A stretch of DNA of 64,000 nt from contig CP000474.1 in the NCBI GenBank assembly GCA_000014925.1, forward strand, positions 3,038,001-3,102,000, written 5' to 3'. The notes beneath the pieces are model-generated. The model had not been told where the DNA came from and searched no databases. It saw nothing but the letters and a program-made list of their open reading frames with translations. Source of the stretch: Paenarthrobacter aurescens TC1. GTDB lineage: Bacteria; Actinomycetota; Actinomycetes; Actinomycetales; Micrococcaceae. The position numbers and the translations under genes are program-made. Shown one piece after another: positions 17,411 through 26,058 of the stretch. Within the stretch, counting starts at the first letter, position 1; every line of letters begins with the position of its first letter.

Positions 17411-18232
17411 CTACTGCTTGGTCGACCCCTCGGAGGTGGACTGATGTCCCTCTTCCTGCGGGGTGTTCTGCCCTTGGCTCTGGCCGTCGGTCACACGGAC
17501 GCCGTACTGCGGACGACCGTCCGGGAGGTCGGGGTAACGGACAGCTGCCGGTGCCGGGTTCTGCGCGGACTGGTCCACTGGGGCGTTCTGTCCCTCAGGA
17601 GTACTGGAACCGGTGGACTCGGGGCCACGCTGGCCGTAGGGATCGTTCCACGTGGAAGGCCGCTCAGGCGCCTGGCCGGGCTGCTGGAACGGCGCATTCT
17701 GCTGGTTGTAGTTGGCGGCCTGCGGTGCGGCTGCCTGCGACGGGTTCATCGGCAGCTGGTGGAGCAAACGGCGGGCCTCGTGGGCTGCCTCCACAGCGAC
17801 GATGACATCGTAGTTGGTGGCAACCACTTGGCTGGTGGAGGTGAAGTCACGCTTCCCGCGCTGGGTGGCATAGGTGACGATGCCGAACAGCATGAAGAAA
17901 GCCGCACCCATGAGCACCGAAGTGATGATGGAGAACGGGCCGCCGGCGGGAGTGAAGAAGGACAACATGACGCCGACGAAGAGGCCGAACCACATGCCGC
18001 TCAGGGCGCCGGACAAAGCCACCCTCGGGTAGCTCAGGCGGCCGGTCACGCGCTCCACCATTTTGAGGTCATTGCCCACGATCGACACCAGCTGAACAGG
18101 GAACTGCTGGTCTGCGAGGTAGTCCACCGCCTTCTGGGCATCCAAATACGAGGTGTACGAGCCCACGGTGTCGCCTTGGGGGACACTGCGGGATTCCTCA
18201 ACGGCTTTGGGAGCACCAAAAATGTTTGACAT
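17411..18232 (-). CDS. YflT-like general stress protein with membrane hairpin and Gln/Pro-rich tail
   Basis: A 273-residue protein. Residues 20-70 form a general-stress-protein domain (YTSYLDAQKAVDYLADQQFP, then VSIVGNDLKMVERV). Two membrane helices follow (about 75-120; SGMWFGLFVGVMLSFF and a second), then a short cytosolic part and a disordered C-terminal half rich in Gln, Pro, Ser and Asn. ATG 18232 is preferred to the much longer open frame, which runs antisense through the next gene; an in-frame ATG at 18250 is an alternative. Its molecular function is unknown. Confidence 0.75.
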   Translation of the reverse strand: MSNIFGAPKAVEESRSVPQGDTVGSYTSYLDAQKAVDYLADQQFPVQLVSIVGNDLKMVERVTGRLSYPRVALSGALSGMWFGLFVGVMLSFFTPAGGPFSIITSVLMGAAFFMLFGIVTYATQRGKRDFTSTSQVVATNYDVIVAVEAAHEARRLLHQLPMNPSQAAAPQAANYNQQNAPFQQPGQAPERPSTWNDPYGQRGPESTGSSTPEGQNAPVDQSAQNPAPAAVRYPDLPDGRPQYGVRVTDGQSQGQNTPQEEGHQSTSEGSTKQ

Positions 18233-18271
18233 AGCCCCATTGTGTCTCATGGACATGTGTAGTGGCTGGAA

Positions 18272-18302
18272 TTCAGCTAAAAGAGAGCAGACTCGGTAGC
18301 CT
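18272..18302 (+). promoter_or_regulatory. Promoter of the MgtE/CBS gene (leaderless)
   Basis: TTCAGC (18272-18277), 19-base spacer, TAGCCT (18297-18302), then six bases to ATG 18309; no Shine-Dalgarno. Confidence 0.5.
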
Positions 18303-18308
18303 GTAAAC

Positions 18309-19592
18309 ATGAGCACACATCCCTCACGCGTCTTTGTCGCGCGCCTGCTCGGCTTGGACGTCTTCGACCCCCTGGGCGATCGTCTTGGCCGGTTGCGCGA
18401 CGTCGTGGTGCTCTCCCGCGGCACCCGTGGTGCTCCCCATGTGGTGGGCATCGTGGTTGAAGTTCCTGGCAAGAAGCGCGTCTTTGTTCCCATGACCCGC
18501 ATTACGTCCATCGACCAAACGCAAATCATTTGCACTGGCCTGGTCAACCTGCGGCGCTTCGAGCAGCGCGGTGCCGAAACACTGGTGGTCGCTGAAATGT
18601 TCGACCGCCGCGTGACGCTGGCGGACGGCAGTGGAGACGCGACGATCGAGGACATTGCCATGGACCAGCACCGGTCCAAGGACTGGTTCGTCAGCAAGCT
18701 GTTCGTCCGCCGCGGCCACTCCCTGTCCCCCTTTGGCAGGCTCCGCCGCAACGAGACCCTGATCATCGACTGGGCCGATGCCCAGACCGGCGCCCACAAC
18801 GAGCCCCAGGCCGCTACGCAGTTCGTTGCCACGCACGAAGACCTGAAACCTGCCGACTTTGCTGAAGCCCTTCAGGAAATGAGCGACAAACGGCGTTTTG
18901 AAGTGGCCAGTGAGCTCCAGGATGAGCGCCTTGCCGATGTTCTCCAGGAACTCCCGGAAGATGACCAAGTGGAGATTCTCTCCGCACTTGATGTGGAACG
19001 CGCCGCTGACGTCCTCGAAGAGATGGATCCTGACGACGCCGCCGACCTCCTGGCCGAGCTTCCTTCAGCGCAGGCCGAAGAACTTCTCCAACTCATGGAA
19101 CCCCAGGAGGCCGAGGACGTCCGCCGCCTCCTGGAGTACGACGAAGACACCGCCGGTGGCCTCATGACACCGGTCCCGGTCATCCTGCCGCCGGAAGCCA
19201 CAGTGGCCGAGGCCCTGGCGCATGTCCGGCGTGAGGAGCTCTCACCCGCGCTGGCCTCATCCATCTTTATCGCCCGCCCTCCCTTGGAGACCCCCACCGG
19301 ACGATTCCTGGGCGTGGTTCATATCCAACAGCTTCTGCGTTTCCCTCCGCCGGAACCGCTGGGCAACCTCGTGGACAAGAATCTTGAGCCCCTTTCGGAC
19401 CAGGCGCACATCTCCGAAGTTGCCCGGACCCTGGCCACGTACAACTTGAATTCACTTCCAGTCGTGGACGACGACGGCCGCCTTGTGGGGGCGGTGACTG
19501 TTGATGACGTGCTGGATCACCTGTTGCCGGATGACTGGCGCGCCCATGAGGACGACGCCCCTATAAGGAAACTTGGAGGCCGCATTGGCTGA
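18309..19592 (+). CDS. Soluble MgtE-N/CBS protein with PRC-barrel-like N-terminus
   Basis: A 427-residue protein. Residues 8-75 and 85-150 look like PRC-barrel repeats (RVFVARLLGLDVFDPLGDRLG). Residues about 180-280 form an MgtE N-terminal superhelix with repeated LAD-type turns (EELPEDDQVEILSALD). Two CBS motifs follow (about 285-410; GGLMTPVPVILPP and NLNSLPVVDDDGRLVGAVTVDDVLDHLL). No membrane channel domain is present, so it is not itself a magnesium transporter; it may sense Mg or nucleotides. It overlaps the DUF1003 gene by eight bases. Confidence 0.82.
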   Translation: MSTHPSRVFVARLLGLDVFDPLGDRLGRLRDVVVLSRGTRGAPHVVGIVVEVPGKKRVFVPMTRITSIDQTQIICTGLVNLRRFEQRGAETLVVAEMFDRRVTLADGSGDATIEDIAMDQHRSKDWFVSKLFVRRGHSLSPFGRLRRNETLIIDWADAQTGAHNEPQAATQFVATHEDLKPADFAEALQEMSDKRRFEVASELQDERLADVLQELPEDDQVEILSALDVERAADVLEEMDPDDAADLLAELPSAQAEELLQLMEPQEAEDVRRLLEYDEDTAGGLMTPVPVILPPEATVAEALAHVRREELSPALASSIFIARPPLETPTGRFLGVVHIQQLLRFPPPEPLGNLVDKNLEPLSDQAHISEVARTLATYNLNSLPVVDDDGRLVGAVTVDDVLDHLLPDDWRAHEDDAPIRKLGGRIG

Positions 19593-20304
19593 TAACAACG
19601 CCACCCGATCCCCCAAGTCCTCAGGACGCTCGAGCAGCAGCCTTGACACGCCCTTGAGTGGTCGCCAACGCATCCTGCCCAAGTTCTCACCGAACCCGGA
19701 TGCTTTCGGAAACGCCACGGAGGGCTTCGCCCGGTTCATGGGCACGCCTACGTTCCTCGTCTACATGACGGTGTTCTGCGTGTTCTGGCTTGCGTGGAAC
19801 TCGTTCGCACCCACGGACTGGCAATTCGACCGCATGGAGCTGGGCTTCACCCTGCTGACGCTCATGCTGTCCCTTCAAGCCTCCTACGCGGCGCCGCTCC
19901 TCCTGCTGGCCCAAAACCGGCAGGATGACCGCGACCGCGTCTCGCTCCAGCAGGACCGCCAGCGTGCCGAACGCAACCTCTCCGACACCGAGTACCTGAC
20001 GAGGGAGTTGGCCTCGCTCCGCATTGCTTTGCGTGAGGTAGCAACCCGTGACTATGTCCGGACTGAGCTCCGAAGCCTGCTGGAAGACATCATCGATGCT
20101 CAGGAAGAGCTCCGCGAGAACGAAGCCTCCGCTGATGGCACGGAATCGCCGGGTGAGAAGGTCAAGGAGAAACTGAAGGAGAAGCGCGACAAATCGCGCG
20201 GGCCCCGCACACAGCAGATTCCGAAGGTCCGCCCGCCAAGGGCCGCAGGTCCACAACATTCCACCGGCAAACCATCGCCGGGAAACCCCGAAAGCCGAGC
20301 CTGA
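19585..20304 (+). CDS. DUF1003 membrane protein with coiled-coil tail
   Basis: A 239-residue protein. Residues about 40-115 form the DUF1003 two-helix membrane unit (GTPTFLVYMTVFCVFWLAWNS, then LTLMLSLQASYAAPLLLLAQN). A long charged helix follows (QDDRDRVSLQQDRQRAERN onward), then a basic Lys/Arg/Pro tail. TTG 19585 is chosen because GGAGG at 19575-19579 is ideally spaced. The eight-base overlap with the MgtE/CBS gene implies coupled translation, and this pairing is frequent in actinobacteria. The role is unknown. Confidence 0.82.
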   Translation: MADNNATRSPKSSGRSSSSLDTPLSGRQRILPKFSPNPDAFGNATEGFARFMGTPTFLVYMTVFCVFWLAWNSFAPTDWQFDRMELGFTLLTLMLSLQASYAAPLLLLAQNRQDDRDRVSLQQDRQRAERNLSDTEYLTRELASLRIALREVATRDYVRTELRSLLEDIIDAQEELRENEASADGTESPGEKVKEKLKEKRDKSRGPRTQQIPKVRPPRAAGPQHSTGKPSPGNPESRA

Positions 20305-20308
20305 CCAT

Positions 20309-21436
20309 ATGACCACCGCATCGGCCGAGGCGCTGCACGCTGCCTTGGCAACCGTCATCGATCCCGAGCTCCGGCGCCCCATCACGGAACTCGGGATGGT
20401 GGAGTCGGTGTCTGCCGATGATGACGGAGCCGTGCACGTTGCCGTTCTGCTGACCATCGCCGGGTGCCCCCTGCGCGAGACCATTACCAAGGACGCCACC
20501 GACGCCCTCACCCGCGTAGAAGGCGTCACAGGCGTGGACGTGGAACTGAAGGTCATGACCCCAGAGCAGCGCGAAGCCCTCAAGGAACAGCTCCGCGGCC
20601 CCGGTGGACAGCGTGGCATACCCTTCACCAAGCCTGGGTCCCTGACCAAGGTGTACGCCGTAGCCAGCGGAAAAGGCGGCGTGGGCAAGTCATCCGTCAC
20701 CGTCAACCTGGCCTGTGCACTGGCCGCCCAGGGCCTCCGCGTGGGCATTGTGGACGCCGATGTGCACGGCTTCTCCGTCCCCGCGCTGATGGGCATCACA
20801 CAAAAGCCCACCCAAGTGGACGACATGATCCTTCCGCCTGTGGCTTACGGCGTGAAGGTCATCTCCATAGGCATGTTCGTTGCGGGCAACCAGCCGGTGG
20901 CGTGGCGCGGTCCGATGCTGCACAGGGCCCTTGAGCAATTCCTCACCGATGTTTACTTCGGCGATCTCGATGCCCTCTTCCTGGACCTTCCCCCTGGCAC
21001 AGGGGACATCGCGATTTCCGTGGCGCAGCTCTTGCCCAACGCGGAAATCCTGGTGGTCACCACGCCGCAGGCAGCTGCTGCGGACGTCGCCGAACGTGCC
21101 GGAACCATCGCCACCCAGACAGGGCAGAAGGTGGCCGGTGTCATCGAGAACATGTCCTACTTGGAAATGCCCGACGGCGGGCGCATGGAATTGTTCGGAA
21201 GTGGCGGGGGTGCCATCCTGGCTGAGCGGTTGAGCGCTGCTGTGGGCACCGAGGTTCCGCTCCTCGGCCAGATTCCACTGGACATCCGCTTGCGGGAAGG
21301 CGGCGACGCCGGGAAACCCGTAGTTCTGGCCGCACCCGAAACGGCCGCCGCCAAAGCGATGGAGGGTGTTGCTGCAGCCTTGGCAACCCGGCCACGCGGG
21401 CTGTCCGGCATGCCTTTGGGAATCCAGCCGCGCTGA
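20309..21436 (+). CDS. mrp: Mrp/ApbC-type P-loop ATPase, putative Fe-S cluster carrier
   Basis: A 375-residue protein. An N-terminal MIP18/DUF59 domain (about 5-85; VIDPELRRPITELGMVESV) precedes a ParA-like ATPase. This has the deviant Walker A SGKGGVGKSS, VDADVHGFSVP (switch I) and FLDLPPGTGD (Walker B/switch II). The segment that holds CxxC in E. coli Mrp reads EMPDGGRMELFGSGGG here, without cysteines. It lies four bases after the DUF1003 gene and converges on tatB. Mrp next to sigE-tatB is conserved in actinobacteria. Confidence 0.92.
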   Translation: MTTASAEALHAALATVIDPELRRPITELGMVESVSADDDGAVHVAVLLTIAGCPLRETITKDATDALTRVEGVTGVDVELKVMTPEQREALKEQLRGPGGQRGIPFTKPGSLTKVYAVASGKGGVGKSSVTVNLACALAAQGLRVGIVDADVHGFSVPALMGITQKPTQVDDMILPPVAYGVKVISIGMFVAGNQPVAWRGPMLHRALEQFLTDVYFGDLDALFLDLPPGTGDIAISVAQLLPNAEILVVTTPQAAAADVAERAGTIATQTGQKVAGVIENMSYLEMPDGGRMELFGSGGGAILAERLSAAVGTEVPLLGQIPLDIRLREGGDAGKPVVLAAPETAAAKAMEGVAAALATRPRGLSGMPLGIQPR

Positions 21437-21473
21437 ACCGGCGGCCCTTCCCTGGTCTGGCAGATGCCTCGGC

Positions 21474-21860
21474 TCAGGTTGCTTCGGTATCGAACGGGGC
21501 GGCTTCGCCCTCGGCAAGCCGCTCGATGATCCGCGCAGGGGCCTTGGGTTTGGCACCTGCTGCTGCAGCAGCAGCTACGGGGGCGCCGGCACTGACCGGC
21601 TTGGTGTCGTCGTCCAGGAGCGCATCCTTGATGATGCGACGGGGATCGTACTGACGGGGATCGTATTTCTTCCAGTCGACCTCATCGATGTCGATGCCGA
21701 CTTCTTCTTTGATCTGCTCGCGTGCGCCGGAAGCCATCCGGCGCACTTCCTTAACCAGGTTGGCGAGCTTTTGAGTGTATTCGGGCAAACGGCTGGGACC
21801 GATGACGAGTACGCCGATAATCAGAAGGAGTATGAACTCCGGGCCGTTGATTCCAAGCAC
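21474..21860 (-). CDS. tatB: Sec-independent protein translocase subunit TatB
   Basis: A 128-residue component of the twin-arginine translocase, which recruits folded preproteins. A single N-terminal membrane helix (MLGINGPEFILLLIIGVLVIGP) is followed by the amphipathic helix LPEYTQKLANLVKEVRRMA. The tail is disordered and Ala/Pro-rich. The N-terminal pattern with PEF/hinge GP fits TatA/B; length and context (downstream of sigE and the anti-sigma gene, as in mycobacteria) favour TatB. It lies ten bases after the anti-sigma gene. Confidence 0.9.
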   Translation of the reverse strand: MLGINGPEFILLLIIGVLVIGPSRLPEYTQKLANLVKEVRRMASGAREQIKEEVGIDIDEVDWKKYDPRQYDPRRIIKDALLDDDTKPVSAGAPVAAAAAAGAKPKAPARIIERLAEGEAAPFDTEAT

Positions 21861-21870
21861 GATACGAAGA

Positions 21871-22818
21871 TTACCTTGTCTGTGGTGCCGCTCCTAAACC
21901 AGCGGGACGCAGCAAGGTTTGGAGGCCTCGCAGCACCCTTTTGTACCATGCCTCTGGATCTTCGTCGGCGGAAATCAACGCCATGGACTCCCCCGCCCGG
22001 ACGATTTCCGGGACGGCGTCGTCTGCACTGTCCGCCGGGAGGTCGGAAGCATAGCTGATGACGGCCGCCGGCATGGTGTATACAGCCTTCCACGGGATTC
22101 CTTGCGTGACAGAAAGCTGCGCCGACCTGGAGCGCCCGGGTCCGGACCCATTAGCCGGCAGGTGTTCCTCCACAATGGTGGCGTAGTGACCGTTGCTTTC
22201 GAGCCTGATCTCCACAGCAGGGTTGCCGTTGAGCATGGTGGCTTGGGCGGACACGACGTGGAAGCCCATTCCGGACAGCTCAGGACAGGCCCATCCTTCG
22301 TCCCGCAGTGACTCCAACTGCGCAGGGCTCAAGCTGACCGTGCTGCCCGCCCGAAAAGCGGGGCCAACCATCGATTCTGCAGGGTTACCTGTCCAAGCAC
22401 CGGCAACCGCGCCAAGGTCAGATGGTCCCGCGAGGACGCGCGAATCCTCATCACCGGCGATTACGTAGGCCGAGACCGCCAAGGCCCCTGCACTGACCGC
22501 CAAGGTACCCGCGGCAATGCCCGCAATGCGAAGGCCCCGGAAGCGACCGAACGGATGTTGCGGCGTGGAGGTTGAGTACGTTGGGGCCGGCTCGTTGGCC
22601 AGGCGTTCGGTGTGCTGGATCAATCGCGCGGCAAGATCCTGGCTTGCTTCGGGGACAGCCGCTCCACGAAGGCGTTCAAGGTACTGCCGCTCCCGGCGGA
22701 GCGCAATTCGGCACTCCGCGCAGTCCTGGAGGTGTTCCGGCGTGCGCGGATGGCGCAGCGCAGCCAATCTGCGTCGGGAAAGGGCTCCCGGACGAAGTGA
22801 ACGTCGAGGCATCGACAC
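21871..22818 (-). CDS. Membrane-anchored zinc-binding anti-sigma factor (RseA-like)
   Basis: A 315-residue single-pass protein expected to hold the adjacent ECF sigma factor inactive. The cytosolic N-terminus carries the ZAS-type motif HLQDCAECR (HxxxCxxC, about residues 28-36). One membrane helix follows (about 95-117; IAAGTLAVSAGALAVSAYVI), and residues about 120-315 form an extracytoplasmic domain. It starts one base after the sigma stop (GTG 22818, or ATG 22812), so the two are coupled. Signal release would need proteolysis, but no htrA lies in the operon. Confidence 0.88.
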   Translation of the reverse strand: MSMPRRSLRPGALSRRRLAALRHPRTPEHLQDCAECRIALRRERQYLERLRGAAVPEASQDLAARLIQHTERLANEPAPTYSTSTPQHPFGRFRGLRIAGIAAGTLAVSAGALAVSAYVIAGDEDSRVLAGPSDLGAVAGAWTGNPAESMVGPAFRAGSTVSLSPAQLESLRDEGWACPELSGMGFHVVSAQATMLNGNPAVEIRLESNGHYATIVEEHLPANGSGPGRSRSAQLSVTQGIPWKAVYTMPAAVISYASDLPADSADDAVPEIVRAGESMALISADEDPEAWYKRVLRGLQTLLRPAGLGAAPQTR

Positions 22819-22819
22819 C

Positions 22820-23443
22820 CTAAAGAATGCTGGCGATGCGGGGCATCTTCAACCGCGGCTTGCGGGCCTCTGCCGGACGGGGGTCGCGGTGGGCAAGTTT
22901 CTCGCGCAGCATGGTGCGCCCCCGGTGGATGCGGGATCGGACGGTCCCCAGCTTCACACCGAGCGCCTCGGCGACTTCGTCGTACGAAAGGCCCTCAAGG
23001 TCACACAGCACGACGGCGGCGCGGAAGTCCGGTGGGAGTTCTTCCAGGGCCCGCTGGACATCAAGGTCAAGGTTGTTGTGCTCGAAGCTCTGTTCCGGGC
23101 CGGGCTCGCGACCGGGCAAACGGGATTCGGCATCCTCGGCGAGCGCATCGAAGCGGATTCGGCTCTTGCGGCGCGCCTGATCCAGAAATAGGTTGGTGGT
23201 GATGCGGTGCAACCAGCCATCCAGGGTTCCCGGCTTGAAATTCTCAAGTGAACGAAACACCCTGACGAAGACCTCCTGCGTGAGATCCTCGGCGTCGAAC
23301 TTGTTGCCGGTCAGGCGATAGGCGAGGCGATACACCTTGGCGGAGTGGTTCGAAACCACTTCCTCCCAGCTGGGCATGACCCAATCAGTAACGGCCTCAA
23401 GGCTTTCCGTTGTTTGGACTGGCGCAGCATGCGATGCCGGCAT
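22820..23443 (-). CDS. sigE: ECF RNA polymerase sigma factor, SigE-like
   Basis: A 207-residue ECF sigma factor. Region 2 (about 30-100) has [27 protein letters not shown] and [14 protein letters not shown]. Region 4 (about 130-185) has [27 protein letters not shown] and [25 protein letters not shown] lies six bases before ATG 23443. Gene order O-methyltransferase / sigE / anti-sigma / tatB / mrp matches the mycobacterial SigE envelope-stress locus. A TGATAAT box (23517-23511, minus strand) may be one promoter; I could not identify an autoregulatory ECF promoter with confidence. Confidence 0.94.
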   Translation of the reverse strand: MPASHAAPVQTTESLEAVTDWVMPSWEEVVSNHSAKVYRLAYRLTGNKFDAEDLTQEVFVRVFRSLENFKPGTLDGWLHRITTNLFLDQARRKSRIRFDALAEDAESRLPGREPGPEQSFEHNNLDLDVQRALEELPPDFRAAVVLCDLEGLSYDEVAEALGVKLGTVRSRIHRGRTMLREKLAHRDPRPAEARKPRLKMPRIASIL

Positions 23444-23680
23444 CGTCCACTCCCCTCAAACTCTGGTACACCGAATCTTCGGTGCCGCCCACCTCATGGA
23501 TGACCGGAGCATTATCATCCCAAGTTTGTCTGGGAATTTCCTGACTGGCGGGCCATTTCTCCGCAAGGCTGAACTCGGTGACGGACACAGGCTCGGAGGA
23601 GCTCCCCTGCAGCGGGTTTACCGGTGCGGACCCAGTAGTCTTGGTACAAACACCCCTACCCGCGGAAAGCGAACCCCTTC

Positions 23681-24313
23681 ATGAGTGCCGACAAGTCAAG
23701 CAGCTGGTCCTACGCAGAAGATCTGCCGGCTGAGGATGACGTGTTGTTGCGCGCCCGGGAGCGGTCCTTTGAACTCGGTGTTACCCCTATCAGCCCCGGT
23801 GTGGGTGCAGTGCTGACAGTGCTCGCTGCCGCTTCAAAGGCCCAGACCGTGGTGGAAGTCGGTTCGGGTGCCGGAGTGTCCGGGGTTTGCTTGCTGCGTG
23901 GACTAAGCCCCCATGCTGTGCTGACCACCATCGACGTGGACGTCGAACACCTTAAAGCCGCCAGGGAAGCGTTCCTGGAGTCGGGCAGTCCGGCCAACCG
24001 TACCCGCACCATCTCAGGCCGCGCAGCTGATGTGTTGCCTCGCCTGACCGACTCCGCGTACGACCTCGTCTTCATCGATGCCGACAAGCCAAACTTCCCC
24101 AAGTACGTGGAACAGGCAATCCGTCTCTTGAAGTCCGGAGGCACCTTGGTCATCAACGATGCTTTGGACAAGGACCGTGTCTCCAATCCGGCGGCGCGGG
24201 ACGCCACCACCGTGGTCCTGCGTCAGATCGTAAAGGCAATTCGCGACGACGAGCGGCTGGCTTCCGCGATGCTGCCGACGGGCGACGGGCTTCTGGTGGC
24301 TGTCAAGAAATAG
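23681..24313 (+). CDS. SAM-dependent O-methyltransferase (class I, catechol-OMT-like)
   Basis: A 210-residue methyltransferase. The SAM site is seen in VVEVGSGAGVSGVCLLRGL (motif I), TIDVDVEHL, DLVFIDADKPNFPKYV (metal/SAM region typical of the COMT-like family) and GGTLVINDALDKDRV. Length and motifs fit the bacterial family 3 of O-methyltransferases with unknown natural substrate. It is divergent from sigE, the same arrangement as Rv1220c in M. tuberculosis. GGAAAG lies about 12 bases before ATG. Confidence 0.9.
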   Translation: MSADKSSSWSYAEDLPAEDDVLLRARERSFELGVTPISPGVGAVLTVLAAASKAQTVVEVGSGAGVSGVCLLRGLSPHAVLTTIDVDVEHLKAAREAFLESGSPANRTRTISGRAADVLPRLTDSAYDLVFIDADKPNFPKYVEQAIRLLKSGGTLVINDALDKDRVSNPAARDATTVVLRQIVKAIRDDERLASAMLPTGDGLLVAVKK

Positions 24314-24347
24314 ATCGCCCTTCAGTGGCACGAGAACAGCTTAAACA

Positions 24348-24380
24348 ACAGCAGGGCCTCGGCTTGCCGGGCCCTGCTGT
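24348..24380. terminator. Hairpin between convergent O-methyltransferase and DUF3117 genes
   Basis: A perfect 11-bp stem (24348-24358 with 24370-24380) with an 11-base loop. No long T-run follows. Confidence 0.6.
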
Positions 24381-24399
24381 GTAACTCTACTCAAAACGC

Positions 24400-24567
24400 C
24401 TATTCAGTAACGCCTACGAGGCATTCCTTGAGGTTGGCCGCTTCCGCAGCGTTGAGCTCGACAACGAGTCGTCCTCCGCCTTCGAGCGGCACACGCATGA
24501 TCAAGCTGCGTCCCTCTTTGGTAACTTCCATAGGGCCGTCGCCGGTACGTGGTTTCATAGCCGCCAT
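24400..24567 (-). CDS. DUF3117 small protein
   Basis: A 55-residue protein beginning MAAMKPRTGDGPMEVT and continuing with RSLIMRVPLEGGGRLVVEL, a nearly invariant actinobacterial family (DUF3117) of unknown function. It has a compact beta-rich composition and no membrane segment. ATG 24567 is chosen since GGAGGGG lies ten bases upstream and homologues start with MAAMKPR; the open frame reaches 24594. It is convergent to the O-methyltransferase gene. Its promoter must lie within 24568-24792, which holds no other gene. Confidence 0.85.
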   Translation of the reverse strand: MAAMKPRTGDGPMEVTKEGRSLIMRVPLEGGGRLVVELNAAEAANLKECLVGVTE

Positions 24568-24792
24568 TAGGAAAATCCCCTCCATTTGTCCCAAGTCACG
24601 CCAACCCGGCCGGGCTGGTTCCGCGTCGCAATTGCAGCCGGCGGCACCGCTTGGAGGCCGCCTTGGCCGGGCACTTTTCGGTGCTTTGTCCTTGCTCTTA
24701 GTCCATTATCCCGTAATTACCCGTCCGTAGCGAATCAAACACCTATTTGTCCGGGCTTTGTACATACTCCCTTCACGCAGCAAAGGTCCACG

Positions 24793-26058
24793 TCAGGGCG
24801 GATAGTCCCCGCCCCCGGGGAGCGGAGCCCACGCCCACAGCCACACCACCCAGACGATCTGGAGGAGGACGAACATCACCACCACGGTTCCCCGGTACGC
24901 CTTGGACTTGGACAGCAATGCCACGCCCAGTGCCAGCGGGAAAAGGGGCAACAGCATTCTGAACGTACTGGTCTGAGGATGCAGGAAGACCAGCAGGTAT
25001 CCCATGTAGCAGGCACACCACAGCCGCAGCTCTGCTCCGAGGGCTCTGACGGGCTTCGACATCATGACCAGCACGAAAAGAGCGGCGAAGACGAAGGGGG
25101 CCAGCACGCCCAGCACAGGACCAAACAGCATCCGACCCGTGTCGAACCATGGTTTGAAGGGCACAAGATCGTGCCCCCGCCATGCTGTTTCAGTCCGTGT
25201 GTAGGCAGTAAATTCACCGGTAGTAGCCCAAGCGATGGCCGGCCATGCGAGAGCTCCGATGCCCGCTGCAAGCACCAGTGCGCCCAGTGAAAGCAAGCCG
25301 CGCACCGACGTCGTCTCGTCGTCATCACGGACCGAAGCTTGGGCCGATAGCGTCCTGGACCGCCCGAAGCGCTGCCATACACGCCAAATCAGCAGCAAGC
25401 CCATCATGGCTGCGAAGGGTACCCCCGTCGGCCTGGACAAGCACATCAGGAGCACAACCGGAATTGCGGCCAGATATCGGCGGCGGACCACCAGCAACAA
25501 GGAGCCGGACAACAGCAGCAGATTCAAGGACTCGGCATACGGGACCTGGAGGATCGGCGACACGGGAAAAGTAGAGACGAAGACGACGCCCCAGAGTGCG
25601 GCGCGCTTGCCTGCGAACTCGCGGAAGAGCTTGTAAATCACCAAAGCTGCGCCCACACCCGCCAGCATGGCGATGATGGTGAGCGCCGGGAAGGTTCCTA
25701 TCCCCGTGGCTGCCGAGAGACCCCGGGCCAGGAAGGGAAAGAGCGCATAGAACGCCCATGCGTTCTGCTGTACCACACCATTCGCGTCTACGGGCAGGAT
25801 CGAGGGGTAACCGTTATCGGCAGCTTCCTGGTACCAGCGTCCATCCCAGATAGTGATGAAGTTCCAGTAATCCGGGGCCGGCGGGAACCAAGGATTTGTT
25901 CCCTGGTGAATGGCAGCCGCCATGAAGATACATGCACTGACCATTCTGGCCACCACAAAAATCAAGGAAACCTGCAGCCACCAAGGCCATCCAGCCATTC
26001 TTACTGCCGCGGTCGAGAGCCCGTGGGAAAGCCGATCCGTGGGGGTTCGTGAGCTCAC
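24793..26058 (-). CDS. GT-C glycosyltransferase-like membrane protein (PIG-V / mannosyltransferase type)
   Basis: A 421-residue protein with about nine to eleven membrane helices. The first outward loop carries NFITIWDGRWYQEAADNGYP; the WDGxxY motif is typical of PIG-V-like GT-C mannosyltransferases that use polyprenyl-phosphate sugars. Further landmarks are FYALFPFLARGL and CLSRPTGVPFA. It likely adds mannose to an envelope glycolipid or polymer; the acceptor is unknown. Its start overlaps the DivIVA-like gene by four bases, so the two are translationally coupled. Confidence 0.78.
   Translation of the reverse strand: MSSRTPTDRLSHGLSTAAVRMAGWPWWLQVSLIFVVARMVSACIFMAAAIHQGTNPWFPPAPDYWNFITIWDGRWYQEAADNGYPSILPVDANGVVQQNAWAFYALFPFLARGLSAATGIGTFPALTIIAMLAGVGAALVIYKLFREFAGKRAALWGVVFVSTFPVSPILQVPYAESLNLLLLSGSLLLVVRRRYLAAIPVVLLMCLSRPTGVPFAAMMGLLLIWRVWQRFGRSRTLSAQASVRDDDETTSVRGLLSLGALVLAAGIGALAWPAIAWATTGEFTAYTRTETAWRGHDLVPFKPWFDTGRMLFGPVLGVLAPFVFAALFVLVMMSKPVRALGAELRLWCACYMGYLLVFLHPQTSTFRMLLPLFPLALGVALLSKSKAYRGTVVVMFVLLQIVWVVWLWAWAPLPGGGDYPP

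Noticed and set aside
17411..18832. Stress-protein frame extended to 473 codons
   Set aside because: The added 200 codons are antisense to the MgtE/CBS gene. The conserved domain begins just after ATG 18232.
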